Source of the DNA: Antennarius striatus
Taxonomy: Eukaryota; Chordata; Actinopteri; Lophiiformes; Antennariidae
Length of the DNA: 64,000 nt
Reading direction: 5' to 3'
Assembly (NCBI RefSeq): GCF_040054535.1
Contig: NC_090797.1
Span: 15,156,001-15,220,000 of the forward strand
Position numbers and translations under genes: made by a program. The notes under the pieces were generated by a model. That model ran no database searches. It had not been told where the DNA came from and worked only from the letters and a program-made list of their open reading frames with translations. Shown here piece by piece: positions 1 to 10,207 of this stretch. Numbering within the stretch: the stretch's first letter is position 1; each line of letters opens with the position of its first letter.

Positions 1-256
1 AAATATCAAGTCGACAGTTTCACAAAACTATTTGATGACATAACATAATCAGTCACGTGAACCCTGTGAGGATCTGCTGCAGACATTCTCTGGATGACCC
101 TGTGCAGAAACATACATTCTAATTTCAGGTACAGTGTCTGAAATGATCTGGCTAGCTGCTTCTGTCAGTGTCTAACTTCTTCAAGGAGACCCACAGTCAT
201 GCAAGCATTTCCAAATATGGTCAAACAGGAATTATTTTCATGCAGCGTCTTCATGA
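1..256. other. Unassigned flank
   Basis: No gene, RNA or clear repeat is recognised here. The stretch lies directly before the first of two 126-bp direct repeats that bracket the retroviral remnant and is probably more retroelement debris, but nothing in it proves that. Confidence 0.3.
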
Positions 257-382
257 CCTGGAGACATCCTGGGGCCACCTTCACAAGCGCTGGATAATAT
301 GACACACACAACAATCCAGATCTTTGGTTCACTTAGATGATATTGTTTTCTATATTATTTGATTGTATTAAAAACTTTCCAC
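257..382 (+). repeat. Direct repeat copy 1 flanking the retroviral remnant
   Basis: This stretch, from GGAGACATCCTGGGGCCACC to AAAACTTTCCACC, recurs in the same orientation at 3898-4023 with only scattered differences. The two copies bracket the minus-strand pol fragments. They could be parts of paired LTRs or two copies of an unrelated interspersed repeat; no TG...CA ends or primer site were found next to them. Confidence 0.6.
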
Positions 383-385
383 CCC

Positions 386-1210
386 CCCCCCCTTCCATGG
401 CTTTTAAGCCATGGACCAAAACTGGGAAATTTAATAAAATGCAACAACCCAATTTTTAACAAAGATGGCGCAGATCTATGGCTACTGTCTCACTATTCTT
501 CACTACAGACGGAGGCCAAAACCCCGATGATTACATTCTTGGGGAAAAATTCCTCCGTGACCCTCACTGAGCGATCGCTTTCTTAGCCTGCAGAGAAGAC
601 AATCCAAACTTAGTAGCCTCCAAAACATTTGAACATGACCCTTTCATCTATAGATGCATTATGACATCCTGATTACTAAAAAACAAAGATTACTGAAAAA
701 CTGAACAATATGTACAGTAGTAGTGAGTTTATGAATTTTCACTGAAAAACTTCTTGGTGACACAAAGTTATCAGTCCTTCACAGTGTCCTCGTCCCGTAC
801 TTGGCTGCATGGCAATAAGGACATCCCCCCAGAGCCCAACCCCTAATGGTGTGAGGATCTCCCTGCTTCACTGACATCGAGACGAGTGGAATCTATACAT
901 CCACCCCCCTTTGTAGTCAGACTTCCCCTCACACCGGTGGGTGAGTTCTGGCAGGAGTCTCCACCACCGCTGTGGGCGTTTTAGTGGGACGCCTCACTCA
1001 TCTTTTCCTCTGGGATGAGTTGTCTGGATCTTTTCCTCTGGGATGAGTTGTCTGGATCTTTTCCTCTCAGACCAAAACAACCGACGTCCTCAACGACTCA
1101 ACACACGATGTTCTCAGTTGAGGCCGTTGCCTTTGTTGGTTCCTCAGCCGAGGAACTCTCTGGGGTTGTAAGGGCTGCAACCTCTGTTTCCAGATCAGGG
1201 TCTGGAGTGG
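386..1210. other. Noncoding retroelement debris with a short tandem duplication
   Basis: No convincing gene. Positions 475-560 reappear in reverse complement at 35,877-35,962, exactly where the makorin amplicon breaks. A 28-bp unit beginning ATCTTTTCCTCTGGG stands twice in tandem at 1000-1055 and partly a third time to 1067. Open frames on the plus strand here show no family features. Confidence 0.45.
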
Positions 1211-1215
1211 CACCT

Positions 1216-1431
1216 TCACCAGCCGGTGGAGGGAGAGTAAATTCTTGGTCGGCTCTGGCTGGTCTGGTAGATGAAGTGTGGCATCATGTGTCCCCCCTTT
1301 CCCAGCAAACGGACTGCATTTCCCGTTCGCTCAGTCACTTGGAAGGGACCTGTCCACCTAGGTTCAGAGCATTTTTGTTTTGTTACTTTCAGCCACAACA
1401 CTTTCACACACACCCATTTCTCTGGGGACAA
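1216..1431 (-). pseudogene. Second retroviral integrase C-terminal remnant
   Basis: This short minus-strand frame contains a basic stretch followed by a WTGPF motif and a TGNAVRLLGKG-like segment, the GPY/F (SH3-like) module at the end of gamma/epsilon-type retroviral integrases. A different copy of the same module lies just upstream on this strand at 1643-1942, so one element cannot supply both in normal order. Either two related elements are joined here or the end of pol was duplicated. The frame is isolated and has no catalytic domain. Confidence 0.5.
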
Positions 1432-1569
1432 TCGCCTGTTTTTCTGTGAGATGGGAGAAAGTGATAGTTAGTTGTCTCAGGCCTGGTGGGCCTTCAGCAC
1501 CTTTGGCTGTCAATGGAGCTGTAGGAGCTGGAAAAGGTCTGTTAGTGTGAATCCAGCCTGTGGAAGAGT

Positions 1570-1782
1570 TCAGTGACGTCCAGGACCACTCCTTATCTCC
1601 CTTCTAGTTCTGCTCTGTGGATTATTAACATCATTATTGGTCTCACTTCTCTTTGGGGAATTGAATAAGTGGGAACTGTGCTGTATCATCATCCCCATCA
1701 TAGCCAGGAGGAGAAGAAGGAGCATTCCCCCCTTCCAGGGAATCCTTCCCCTGGCCTTCATCTTTGTCACTGAGAATGTCAA
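1570..1782 (-). pseudogene. Possible start of a retroviral envelope frame
   Basis: The frame overlaps the end of the integrase C-terminal frame in another phase, as env starts often do in simple retroviruses. It has a basic N-terminus, then a run of leucines and methionines that would serve as a signal peptide, then a basic RTRR stretch. It ends after about 70 codons and no surface or transmembrane subunit follows. The assignment rests on position and hydrophobicity only. Confidence 0.3.
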
Positions 1783-2640
1783 TGGGTGCCTTTAAGCAAT
1801 GCTTTAAATGACACCACGTAGGGGATCCTTTGACCTGCACTGCAGTGGAAGTGGCTCTCACCACCTCGTACGGACCCTCCTGTCGGGGGATGTTCCACTT
1901 CCCTCTGAACACCTTTATGTACACCAAGTCTCCTGGTGTCACTGAAGGTGGAGTCTCCTCACGGTCAGCTTTTGCCTGTAATGAGATAACAGAGCAGAGA
2001 TGCTCCTGTGGATGTTAGTCATTTGTCTGACATACGACTTCATGTCATTTGTCAAAATATCAAGAGAAGGTCCCTTAGCTGTTTTGTAAATTGGAGAAGG
2101 CATTGACCTGCCGGTTAAAGCTTCATGTTTTTCAAAATCCCATTCACTCTCTCCACAATACCTTGACTCTGAGGATTGTACACACATCCAAATCTCTGCT
2201 TGGTTCCTAACTTCTGCAACATGCATTTCACGGTTTTATCCACAAACTCCTTTCCATTGTCTGAACTTATTCTTAGTGGAATCCTGAACCTCGGAACGAT
2301 TTCACGACACAGAAACTTTGCAACAGTTTCTGCATTTTTGTGTTTGGATGGTGTCTCTTCAACCCACCTGCTGAATCGTTCAATCACCACCAACAGATAC
2401 CTCTTCCCTTGCACTGGTCTCACCATATCAACATAGTCCATGACCAGGTGTAGAAAAGGTCCTTCAGGTGCTGGAATATGTCCAGCAGGAGGTGTTTCTC
2501 CTTTGCGAATGTTACTTTTTAAGCATGTTTCACATCGGCCAATCACTCCATCAACATGTTGATGTAGTTTAGGAGCCCAAAAATTCCATTCTAAAATTTT
2601 TCTCATCATCGCCTCTAGACTCATGGCCTACCCCATGAGC
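1643..2640 (-). pseudogene. Endogenous retrovirus integrase, broken
   Basis: Integrase of a gamma/epsilon-like endogenous retrovirus, which would join viral DNA to the host chromosome. Reading along the minus strand: a HxxxH pair near 2640 and a CETC pair near 2530 form the N-terminal zinc site. The catalytic core follows with a D in VMDYVD, a D in SSDNGKEF and an E in QGIVERVNG, all retained. The GPY/F end domain lies at 1643-1942. Frame changes near 2600, 2130 and 1940 split it into three frames, so no full protein can be made. It continues from the RNase H remnant. Confidence 0.8.
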
Positions 2641-3192
2641 CTCATTGATCAGTAAAGGTAGGAGTCCACTCGGAGCAACAAATTGCCCCTCATGGTTTCT
2701 CCACAATCCTCCAGCATCCTTAGAAGCTCCTCTCTGAAGCCATAAATGGCATTCTGCTTCTGGAGCCTCTTCCTGTAACAATATCAAATCTTTAGAAGTT
2801 ATTTGTTCCTCAAGGTCCACAGCATGAGTTACCATTACAGCTTTATTGTTCACTGAAGCTGCACTTTTAGCTGCTTCATCTGCTGCTGCATTTCCTTTGG
2901 CAACCCATGAATCATTTTTCTGATGTGCAGCACACTTTATTAAGGCTGAGGATCTTGGTTTCATCATTGCCATTAATAATTTCATGATCTGATCACGGTG
3001 CTGAATGGGAGAGCCGTCAGTTTTTCTGAAACCTCTTTCCTTCCACGCTGCACCAAACAAATGACACACCCTATGTGCATAGGCAGAATCTGTGTAGATG
3101 TTAGCATTTTTACCCTCTGCATACTCACATGCAGACGTCAAAACCTTTAGTTCTGCCAACTGGCTGGAACACGGCTGCACACACTCTTCCAT
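2641..3192 (-). pseudogene. Endogenous retrovirus RNase H domain, broken
   Basis: The RNase H domain degrades the RNA strand of the hybrid during reverse transcription. Key features seen are an early LAELKVLTSACE region with the second acidic residue, the IYTDSAYA motif, and a C-terminal stretch with AHQK and NAAADEAAK. The frame runs on into the integrase zinc site before a frame change. It is separated from the RT remnant upstream by a stop or frame change at 3192-3332. Confidence 0.8.
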
Positions 3193-3331
3193 TCGAACAA
3201 TCTCAGTTCTGCCATGTTTTAACTCAATAACTGGACAACCTGCTCTGAGGGCTTCCCCATCTCTAGCAGGAGCCGTCCACCAACAGAGTCATGTCGGCTG
3301 ACTCCAAAGGGATAGCACTCACAGATCTAGT

Positions 3332-3862
3332 TTAGCATCTCTCTGCCTCAGCCACACAGTCATGTGGTTCCCCCTCAAACGGGAGTGGAATGGAGTCTGC
3401 TGGGTTCTTCACCATGCAGACATGCAATGTCACATTCGGGTATTCAAGAAGTCGGTGATAGTCAGTCAACCGTTGTGAGGTTAACATAAATTTTCCTCTT
3501 TCAATTAAGTTTATCAACTTATGATGTGATAAAATCTCTATCGAATAGCCCATAGTAAGAGCTGATGCTTTTTCATACAACAAATGAGTGGCAGCCAGGT
3601 GCTGGTAGCATTCTGGCAAACCTAGTTCTACCGGTGTTAGTGCAACAGAATAATAGGCCATTGGTTGAGCATGTGTACCTACACCTGTTTTCTGGCCTAA
3701 CATCCCTACTGCATGTCCCTGACGACACGACACAAACAACTGGAACGGTTTCTCATAGTCTGGAAGAGTCAAAGCTGGCGCCCGCTGTAGCAAAGTTTTA
3801 ATAGTTTCAAAAGCAATGTGTAGAATAATGTATGTGTCTATATGATGTTTATGTATAAGCAT
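3332..3862 (-). pseudogene. Endogenous retrovirus RT connection region, 5'-truncated
   Basis: Minus-strand frame equal to the tail (thumb and connection) of a retroviral reverse transcriptase: a FETIKTLLQRAP start, a LPDYEKPFQLFVS stretch and a LIERGKFMLTSQR segment. The palm with YxDD is absent. The similarity stops at about 3865, close to the second 126-bp direct repeat, so the pol has lost its 5' half along with gag and protease. Confidence 0.7.
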
Positions 3863-3897
3863 TATAGTGTATTTTGGTGTATATTTCTGTGTTGACT

Positions 3898-4023
3898 TGG
3901 AGACATCTTGGGGCCACCTTCACAAGAGCTGAACAATATGACACACACAACACTCCAGATCTTTGGTTCACTTAGATGATATTGTTTTACTATATTATTT
4001 TATTGTATTAAAAACTTTCCACC
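3898..4023 (+). repeat. Direct repeat copy 2 flanking the retroviral remnant
   Basis: Second copy of the sequence at 257-382, same orientation, spaced about 3.6 kb. It differs by a few substitutions and one or two indels. Confidence 0.6.
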
Positions 4024-4141
4024 ACACCAGCTCATACATTCACACCTGAGCTCAGCAATCATACACTCAGTTACACAGAATCACTTATGACGTCCAAGCA
4101 AACAGTTTTCCACACTCATAAAAGAAAAAAACTTTATTTTA
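4024..4141 (+). repeat. Interspersed repeat shared with 25.0 and 53.4 kb
   Basis: The segment with CACACCTGAGCTCAGCAATC and TATGACGTCCAAGCAAACAG recurs at about 25,022-25,155 and, in reverse complement, at about 53,280-53,425. The family is not recognised. Here it lies directly before the 5' end of an RTE-like LINE copy. Confidence 0.5.
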
Positions 4142-5575
4142 TCCTAAGCCTAATATAGCCACAAGAGGACACAAGCCAGTGTCTTATTGTGGCGGTCCCA
4201 AGCCCGGATAAATACAGAGGGTTGCGTCAGGAATGGCATCCGGTGCAAAACTTTTGCCAAATCAAAGATGCAAATCAAACCTATGACTTCCATACCAGAT
4301 CGATCAAGGCCCGGGTTAACAATGACCGCCATCGGCACTGTTGACCTACAGGGCGCTGATGGAAATTAGAGTAGGGACGTTGAATGTTGGAACTATGACA
4401 GGAAAAGGTAGAGAGTTGGTTGACATGATGCAGAGGAGGAAGGTAGACATACTGTGTGTCCAGGAGACCAGGTGGAAAGGTAGCAAGGCTAGAAGTTTAG
4501 GAGCAGGGTTCAAGTTGTTCTATCATGGTGTAGATGGGAAGAGAAATGGAGTAGGAGTTATCTTGAAGGAGGAGTTTGTTAGGAATGTCCTGGAGGTAAA
4601 AAGAGTGTCGGATAGAGTGATGAGTCTGAAGCTAGAAATAGAAGGTGTGATGTTCAATGTTGTTAGTGGGTATGCTCCACAGGTAGGATGTGAGCTGGAG
4701 GAGAAGGAGAAATTCTGGTCGGACTTTGATGAAGTGATGCAGAGCATGCCTAGAAGTGAGAGAGTTGTCATTGGAGCAGACTTCAATGGACATGTTGGTG
4801 CAGGTAACAGAGGTGATGAGGAGGTGATGGGCAGGTTTGGTATCCAGGAGAGGAACGCAGAAGGACAGATGGTAGTTGACTTTGCAAAAAGGATGGAAAT
4901 GGCTGTAGTGAATACTTTTTTCCAGAAGAGGCAGGAACATAGGGTGACCTATAATAGTGGCGGTAGGAGCACACAGGTAGACTACATCTTGTGTAGACGG
5001 TGTAACCTGAAGGAGATCAGTGACTGTAAAGTAGTGGTAGGTGAGAGTGTAGCCAAACAGCGTAGGATGGTGGTGTGTAGGATGACTCTGGTGGTGAGGA
5101 AGATGAAGAGGGCAAAGGCAGAGCAGAAGACGAAATGGTGGAAGCTGAAAAAGGAAGAGCGTTGCATGACTTTTAGGAAGGAGTTAAGACAGGCTCTGGG
5201 TGGTCAGGAGGTGCTTCCAGATGACTGGACAACTACAGCTAATGTGATCAGGGAGACAGGTAGGAGAGTACTTGGTGTGTCATCTACAAGGAAGGTAGAT
5301 AAAGAGAGTTGGTGTGGAATGAGGAGCTACAGGAGTGTATACAGAGAAAGAGGTTAGCTAAGAAGAAGTGGGACACTGAGAGGACTGAGGAGAGTAGACA
5401 GGAGTACAGGGAGATGCAACATATGGTGAAGGTAAAGGTAGCAAAGGCCAAACAAGGGGGCTTATGATGACTTGCATGCTAAGTTGGACAGTAAGGAGGG
5501 AGAGACTGATCTATACAGGTTGGCAAGACAGAGAGACAGAGATGGGAAGGACGTGCAGCAGGTTAGGGTGATTAA
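4142..5575 (+). pseudogene. RTE-like LINE, 5' part with endonuclease
   Basis: Partial copy of the LINE seen more fully at 17.5-20.6 kb. It begins with the same leader (GCCACAAGAGGACACAAG) and lacks about 100 bp of it near 4365. From about 4365 it encodes an apurinic endonuclease-type domain: VGTLNVGTMTGKG, VQETRWKG, GADFNGHVG and a VDYILCRR region. A frame change near 5315 breaks it before the reverse transcriptase. At about 5575 it is cut by an L2-like fragment on the other strand. Confidence 0.85.
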
Positions 5576-5935
5576 GAATCAGAATCAGAAAAAGTTTTAT
5601 TGCAAAGTACATTAAAGTTTATCCTCTGCTGAGCCTTCTTGGTGAGGGAGCTGATGTTCTGCTCCCATTTGAGCTCCCGGGTGATGGTGGTGCCCGGGAA
5701 GCAGAAGGACTCTACAGGGGTCACTGGAGTGTCACAGATGATGACGGGGGGAGGGCAGGAGGATCTTTCCTGAAGTCTACTATCATCTCCACTGTTTTGA
5801 GAGTGTTGAGCTCCAGGTTGTTCCTGCTGCACCATGATACCAGGCGGTCTTTGTCTTTATTTGTCATGTCAACATTGTCCAGGATGTTGACACGACAACA
5901 CCAGAGGATGCTCCTCTGGTGAAAAAGTTGATATG
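5575..5935 (-). pseudogene. L2/Maui-like LINE remnant, internally deleted
   Basis: Minus-strand codons give the thumb region typical of fish L2/Maui elements (SWCSRNNLELNTLKT, SSLTKKAQQRINF), directly preceded by a piece of the endonuclease region (ILDNVD) that also occurs in the L2 fragments at 30.6 and 42.7 kb. The middle of the element is missing. The plus-strand border has AATCAGAATCAGAAAAAG, the reverse of the short tail repeat common in this group. It interrupts the RTE-like copy, so it is the younger insertion. Confidence 0.7.
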
Positions 5936-6039
5936 TCCATGTAATTTTGGAAACACACTCTTGGGGTTTACACGGTAAGCGGATAAGTGATAGATGATGG
6001 ATGGATGGAGGTCCTATGTAGACCTTCATACTACTCAGT

Positions 6040-6110
6040 GCTCATGAAGTAGCCCTCAGCCTCAAAAAGGTTTGTGACCCCTGTTCTAAATGTTCCTTCA
6101 TGCAGGAGAA
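6040..6110 (+). repeat. hAT-type terminal sequence remnant
   Basis: The stretch CTCAAAAAGGTTTGTGACCC resembles the terminal inverted repeats of hAT (Charlie-like) transposons. No transposase lies next to it. Confidence 0.3.
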
Positions 6111-6348
6111 ACGTCTCCTTGCTCTGGTCATGATGAAGTGATGGTGTTACCGGTGTTACCGGTTAGCAGCTCACGTCCCACTGTCTGCTTCTCCACACCA
6201 GCAGCGGGAGCCCCCGAAGCTTCTGCACATGTCCGTTCGCCTCCACCTTTCAATGCACTGGGAAGGAAACAGGAGGTGACCGCACAAATACATTGATCTC
6301 ACAAACCGACAGCAACAACCAGAAGAACGAGCATCTCTGACCTAAAGC

Positions 6349-6819
6349 GTGTCGCGGTCCACGCCCACCCGTGTCTTCACCGGAATCCGGTCGGCTGAGT
6401 GGGAGGTGCTACACACAGACGAGCGGCAGCATCATCCCAGAGGAGCGCAGCAGCATCCAGCCCCTGGTGACTGCCGCCTCCATCATGATGTCGGGGGAGT
6501 TCGTCCAGAGCTGCTGGAGCGCACGTTCATGCGTGGCACGCTCTACAAGTCGCTCTGCTTCCTGCTCCTCATCCTCCAGGGCGGCGTCCACGACTTCTAC
6601 CTCATCATCTTCACCGACCTGTACTGGTGCTCGTGGATCACCGCGGATTTGGTGGTCATCTCCGGCTGGAGCATTTTCTTCATGAAGAACGCACGCAGCA
6701 AGCAGGAGCGCGCCTGCGGCTTCCACCAGAAAAGCTCCATCTTCAGCTGCACCCTGGGAGAGTTCACCTACGCCTACCTGGCCTGGCTCATCTACGTCAT
6801 GCAAAAGGCTGCAAATTAA
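6349..6819 (+). pseudogene. TMEM121B-like coding fragment
   Basis: From about 6515 the frame reads a GTLYKSLCFLLLIL start, then GGVHDFYLIIFTDLYWCSW, a second hydrophobic segment around ADLVVISGWSIFF and a third around FTYAYLAWLIYVM, ending in a stop at 6819. The order and the DFYLI/TDLYWCSW motif look like the N-terminal membrane segments of TMEM121B (CECR6), a multipass membrane protein of poorly known function. The usual protein is several hundred residues, so this is about a quarter of it. The GC content is higher than in the neighbouring repeats. It could be one exon of a real gene, a retrocopy, or a captured fragment; the family call is from memory and moderate. Confidence 0.45.
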
Positions 6820-6835
6820 ATGAGAAAACAGTGTG

Positions 6836-7029
6836 ATTGATTTGTGAAACGTCTAACGACTGTTTCTGGTGACATCACATTAGAACACAGTCAGCTGGAC
6901 TTCCTCCAGGTTGGTTGAAGACGCTTCACCTCTCGTCTGAGAGTCTCCTTCAGTTCTGATGACTGAGTCCAGTTACTCCTGTTGGAGCAGAAACCTGAGA
7001 CCACCTTTCACGTTCAAATGTGGGGGCAG
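6836..7029. other. Spacer before the amplicon
   Basis: Contains a GTTGGTTGAAGACGCTTCAC-like stretch resembling a common fish repeat motif (compare the GAGATGAAACGTCTTCAAGA motif in makorin intron 4). No gene. Similarity with the sequences before M2 and M3 starts at about 7050 (GGGACAACGGCCCACC). Confidence 0.4.
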
Positions 7030-7119
7030 CTCGCATGAAAGTGGGCGGGACAACGGCCCACCTGAGTGGGAATGACTCCTAACGACCCTCATTGTGTTGG
7101 CGGTTTGTGGGGGTGAGTT

Positions 7120-7209
7120 CCTGCCCCAGCAGGACTATAAGTGTCTGGACTCAGTAGCAGTGAGTCACAACTGGAGGAGTCCTGACGTGGATGACTGAGA
7201 CCTGCAGAC
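7120..7209 (+). promoter_or_regulatory. Putative TATA promoter and 5'UTR of makorin copy 1
   Basis: A CTATAAG box at about 7135 lies 75 bp before the proposed start codon. The same box at the same distance is present before copies 2 and 3. This fits a TATA promoter with a roughly 45-nt leader, but transcription is inferred. Confidence 0.35.
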
Positions 7210-9983
7210 ATGTCTTCAACCAGCCTGATGTAAGTTCTCCTCATTCTGCTTTGCTCTTCTTGACCTGCCTTTACCTGGAGGACTCCACACACTTTACTCT
7301 GACTCAGTGCTTTAGTTTGGAGTCATGGTCATCTTTTGGAACAGATGGGTTAGCAGTTAGCAGTAGCATCTTCACACTGTTAGTACTGACTCTATTGTTG
7401 TGTTATTGCTGGAAGATTTTTAGAGTAATCTTTCTCATCCCAGCACTGTCTCCTGTGCTCATGGATATGTTTGGTCCTGACTTCTTATAACTAAATGATA
7501 TGAGAGCTAAGATGAGGAGCACTGGTCGCAGAATTTAGGGTGAAGTGGGGAAAGGTTTCTAAAATGTTCTCACCATTAATTAAAAATCCCAAAATGCTTT
7601 GTGTTCATACTGACCCTGACACCAGTGGTGTGGAGCAGCAGTTTCAGATCTATGTAGCTCTTTTAGGCTCTTTTGGTAAAACGGTTGATGTTTTTTTTCC
7701 TGTTCTGTTTGTATGTAGGGAGGGTAATGGGTTTCCATCCCCTTACCTTTTGTTTATATGTGAGGGGTGGGGGGGGTACGGTGGGTTTCTATCACCCAAC
7801 TTTCTGTTGATATGTGTCGAGGAGTAATGGGTTTCTATCTCCAAACCTTCTGGTTTTAACATGGTAACTTGTGTGTCCTCAGGTTTGAACACTACAAACT
7901 ACCCAAAAGCGAGGAGCGGCCGACCCCCCAGACACTGATGCCTCCCCCCACTTCCCTGCTGGACCCATCAGACCTGGATCCCAGTGGGTCAACACCCGGC
8001 TCATGGGTTCAAGACTGGTTCAACGCGGCCGATTTTGTTTCAGGACAGCCGTACTGTGGACGGGGTGAGTGATCCGCGTGGTGTGTTGGGGAGAAGCACT
8101 AGATCCCACCTACGTCCCCTTGTGAGGAGACTTAGGGCTGTGGATATTTTCTTAGGTGGGGGTTGGGCTGTTGTTCATTTTGGTATTTGGTAAAACTGTT
8201 GTTTTGTTCACCCATTGACAAGCAAGTGGACAACAGTGAACTTGTGTCATCTGAGATTACAAACAGTTGAAGGAAACTGTAGTTCGATCAGGTTGTAGGC
8301 GTGTGGGCACCATGGTAACAGTATTTTGATGTTTTGATGTTGTGGGTCGTCTGCAGCTGATCCTGAGAACAAGGAGCCGAGGAAGCAGCTTTGCTTCTAC
8401 GCCGCTATTGGAAAGTGCCGCTATGGAATCAACTGTGCCTATCTCCATGGCGACGTTTGTAACATGTGTGAGCTCCAGGTGCTCCACCCCACCGACATCA
8501 GTCAGCGCTCAGAGCACACCAAGGTAACGACCTGCTGAAACACTACACGAGCTGTCACACACACTCCTTTGACATGGTGGTAACATACACACACTTCCTG
8601 CACCTGTCCACAGGCGTGCATGGAGGCCCACGAGAAGGACATGGAGCTCTCGTTCGCCATCCAGCGCAGCGAGTACATGATGTGTCGTATGTGCATTGAA
8701 GTGGTGTTGGAGAAGGCCAACCCCAGTGAGCGGCGCTTCGGCATCCTGGTCAACTGCAGCCACTGCTACTGCCTGAAGTGCATCAGGACGTGGAGGAGGG
8801 CCATGTGCGATATCACCAAGTGAGTCGTCAGTGTGTGATGGGTAGTGGGGGGGGGGGGGTCGTTGAAATTTGTGTTTCACCTTTGTATACTAATGAGGGT
8901 CATTAGTATACAAAGGTGAAACTTGCATTTCAACGACCCCCCTTTGACACACCCAACAATTGTTGAGGGGCCAGACGGGTTTCAACGACGGTCGTCTGAA
9001 TGTGCATAGCCTTGACCACACCCCACAGGGTAAATAAGCTGGACAACACCAGCCACCTTCAGAACTGAACAAGTCTCTTTGATGAGAGATGAAACGTCTT
9101 CAAGAACTTTCTTAACGTCCAGTGGATTGACTTTAACAGCTTTGGATAACAAATATTTATTCATCTTTCTTCTTCATGAAAGCATCAAAAATGTTATCTA
9201 AATATGTTTCAGAGGTACTTTGAATGAGGTTGTAGCGATAAGTGTTCCATCACATTGATTAATCGTCTGTAAACCAACCAGAAACATTTTTTAATTCACG
9301 TTTTCTCACCAAACATCTACTGAGACTGTTTTTAATCTCCTTCAGAGGAGCTTCTTCCTGAACGTTTCCTGTTTCAGATGGTAAAACCATTTTTCTACTT
9401 ATTTCCAGTTGCTGCCCCAAGTGTGGAATAACATCCAACTTTGTCATCCCGAGTGAGTTCTGGGTGGAAGATGAGGACGACAAGCAGAAGCTCATCCAGA
9501 AATACAAGGACGGCATGCGGTAAGTGGGCCGGGCTAGAAATGGGTAAGGGGTGGGGCTACACTAGTGGGTGGGGCTATACTAGTAGATCTGCAGGAGAAC
9601 ATCTGGGCTGTGGACTGGGCGGTGTTGTCTGATGTGTCTGAATCCCTGACAGTCTTCTCGGTCTCCTTCAGGAACAAGCCGTGTCGGTACTTTGATGAGG
9701 GGCGTGGCACATGTCCCTTTGGCGCCATCTGCTTCTATAAACACGCCTTTCCTGCTGGACAACTGTTGGAGGCCCAGCCCCCGCGCCGACAGCCTGGATC
9801 CAATGACAAGAACATGGTAAGGGGCCACCAGTCCACTGGTTCTGTTGAAGGTCTGCCAAGAACAGCAGCATCTCCACAGCAGCGCCCTCTGCTGGCTGAG
9901 TGGAAGCACTGATCAGTGGAAACCATCGTTTGGAGACATTTGGAGTCTGATTTTTTCAAACCTGCATCACTGGATGAAGGCTG

Positions 9984-10051
<68 letters not shown>

Positions 10052-10206
10052 AGCAGAACTCCAGGACTCCGCTGTGGAACATCTTTGAGGAGCAGGAGAG
10101 CACAGACTCCTTCGACAACGATGAGGAGGAGATGGTGCCGTTCGAGCTGAGGGAGATGCTTCTGAGGCTGCTGGACGAAGACGAGGTCCTGGCAGGCCAT
10201 CAATAA
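7210..10206 (+). CDS. mkrn1: Makorin RING E3 ligase, copy 1 (M1)
   Basis: Makorin-family E3 ubiquitin ligase. Exons that splice with GT-AG borders into one open frame of 327 codons: 7210-7229, 7883-8064, 8357-8523, 8614-8819, 9409-9519, 9672-9816, 10054-10206. Exon 2 gives the conserved FEHYK...QDWFNAADF...GQPYCGRG segment. Exon 3 has a C3H finger (C-x7-C-x5-C-x3-H) and the start of the makorin Cys-His motif. Exons 4-5 hold a RING with all eight ligands. Exon 6 carries the last C3H finger (C-x9-C-x5-C-x3-H). The two N-terminal C3H fingers of normal makorin-1 are absent; a 20-nt first exon replaces them. Exon 3 is shorter at its 5' end than in copy 2, three codons are missing in the RING loop, and the acidic tail is lost. 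Makorin-1 versus a fish-specific paralogue cannot be settled here. Presence of introns rules out a retrocopy. Confidence 0.85.
8853..8942. repeat. Near-perfect foldback in M1 intron 4
   Basis: A hairpin with a 3-nt loop (GGG near 8897). The inner stem of about 23 bp is TTTCACCTTTGTATACTAATGA-like and pairs with its exact complement. After a 5-nt mismatch the outer stem (GTCGTTGAAAT / ATTTCAACGAC) and a G-run/C-run continue the pairing. It looks like a fold-back or MITE remnant. Confidence 0.8.
9060..9150 (+). repeat. Common fish repeat motif in intron 4
   Basis: Holds the CTCTTTGATGAGAGATGAAACGTC-type motif that also occurs at 32,685-32,750 in copy 2 and is widespread in fish genomes. I suspect a retroelement end (Penelope-like), but have no proof. 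Confidence 0.35.
9986..10049 (+). repeat. (TG)n microsatellite at the exon 7 acceptor
   Basis: About 32 TG units ending just before the exon 7 splice acceptor, where the TG run merges into the splice-site region. This tract and the one at 10,612-10,680 bracket exon 7, and in the M3 copy the sequence between them is gone. Confidence 0.9.
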
Positions 10207-10207
10207 A
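10202..10207 (+). terminator. Polyadenylation signal overlapping the M1 stop codon
   Basis: AATAAA at 10,202-10,207 contains the stop codon TAA at 10,204-10,206. Copy 2 has the same CATCAATAAATGA string at about 33,950, but there it lies in a proper 3' untranslated region. Confidence 0.75.

Noticed and set aside
6409..6804. 131-codon minus-strand frame
   Set aside because: Antisense of the TMEM121B-like fragment, which has the recognisable membrane segments on the plus strand.
7210..10206. Makorin as a processed retrocopy
   Set aside because: All copies keep introns with GT-AG borders, so they arose by DNA duplication.
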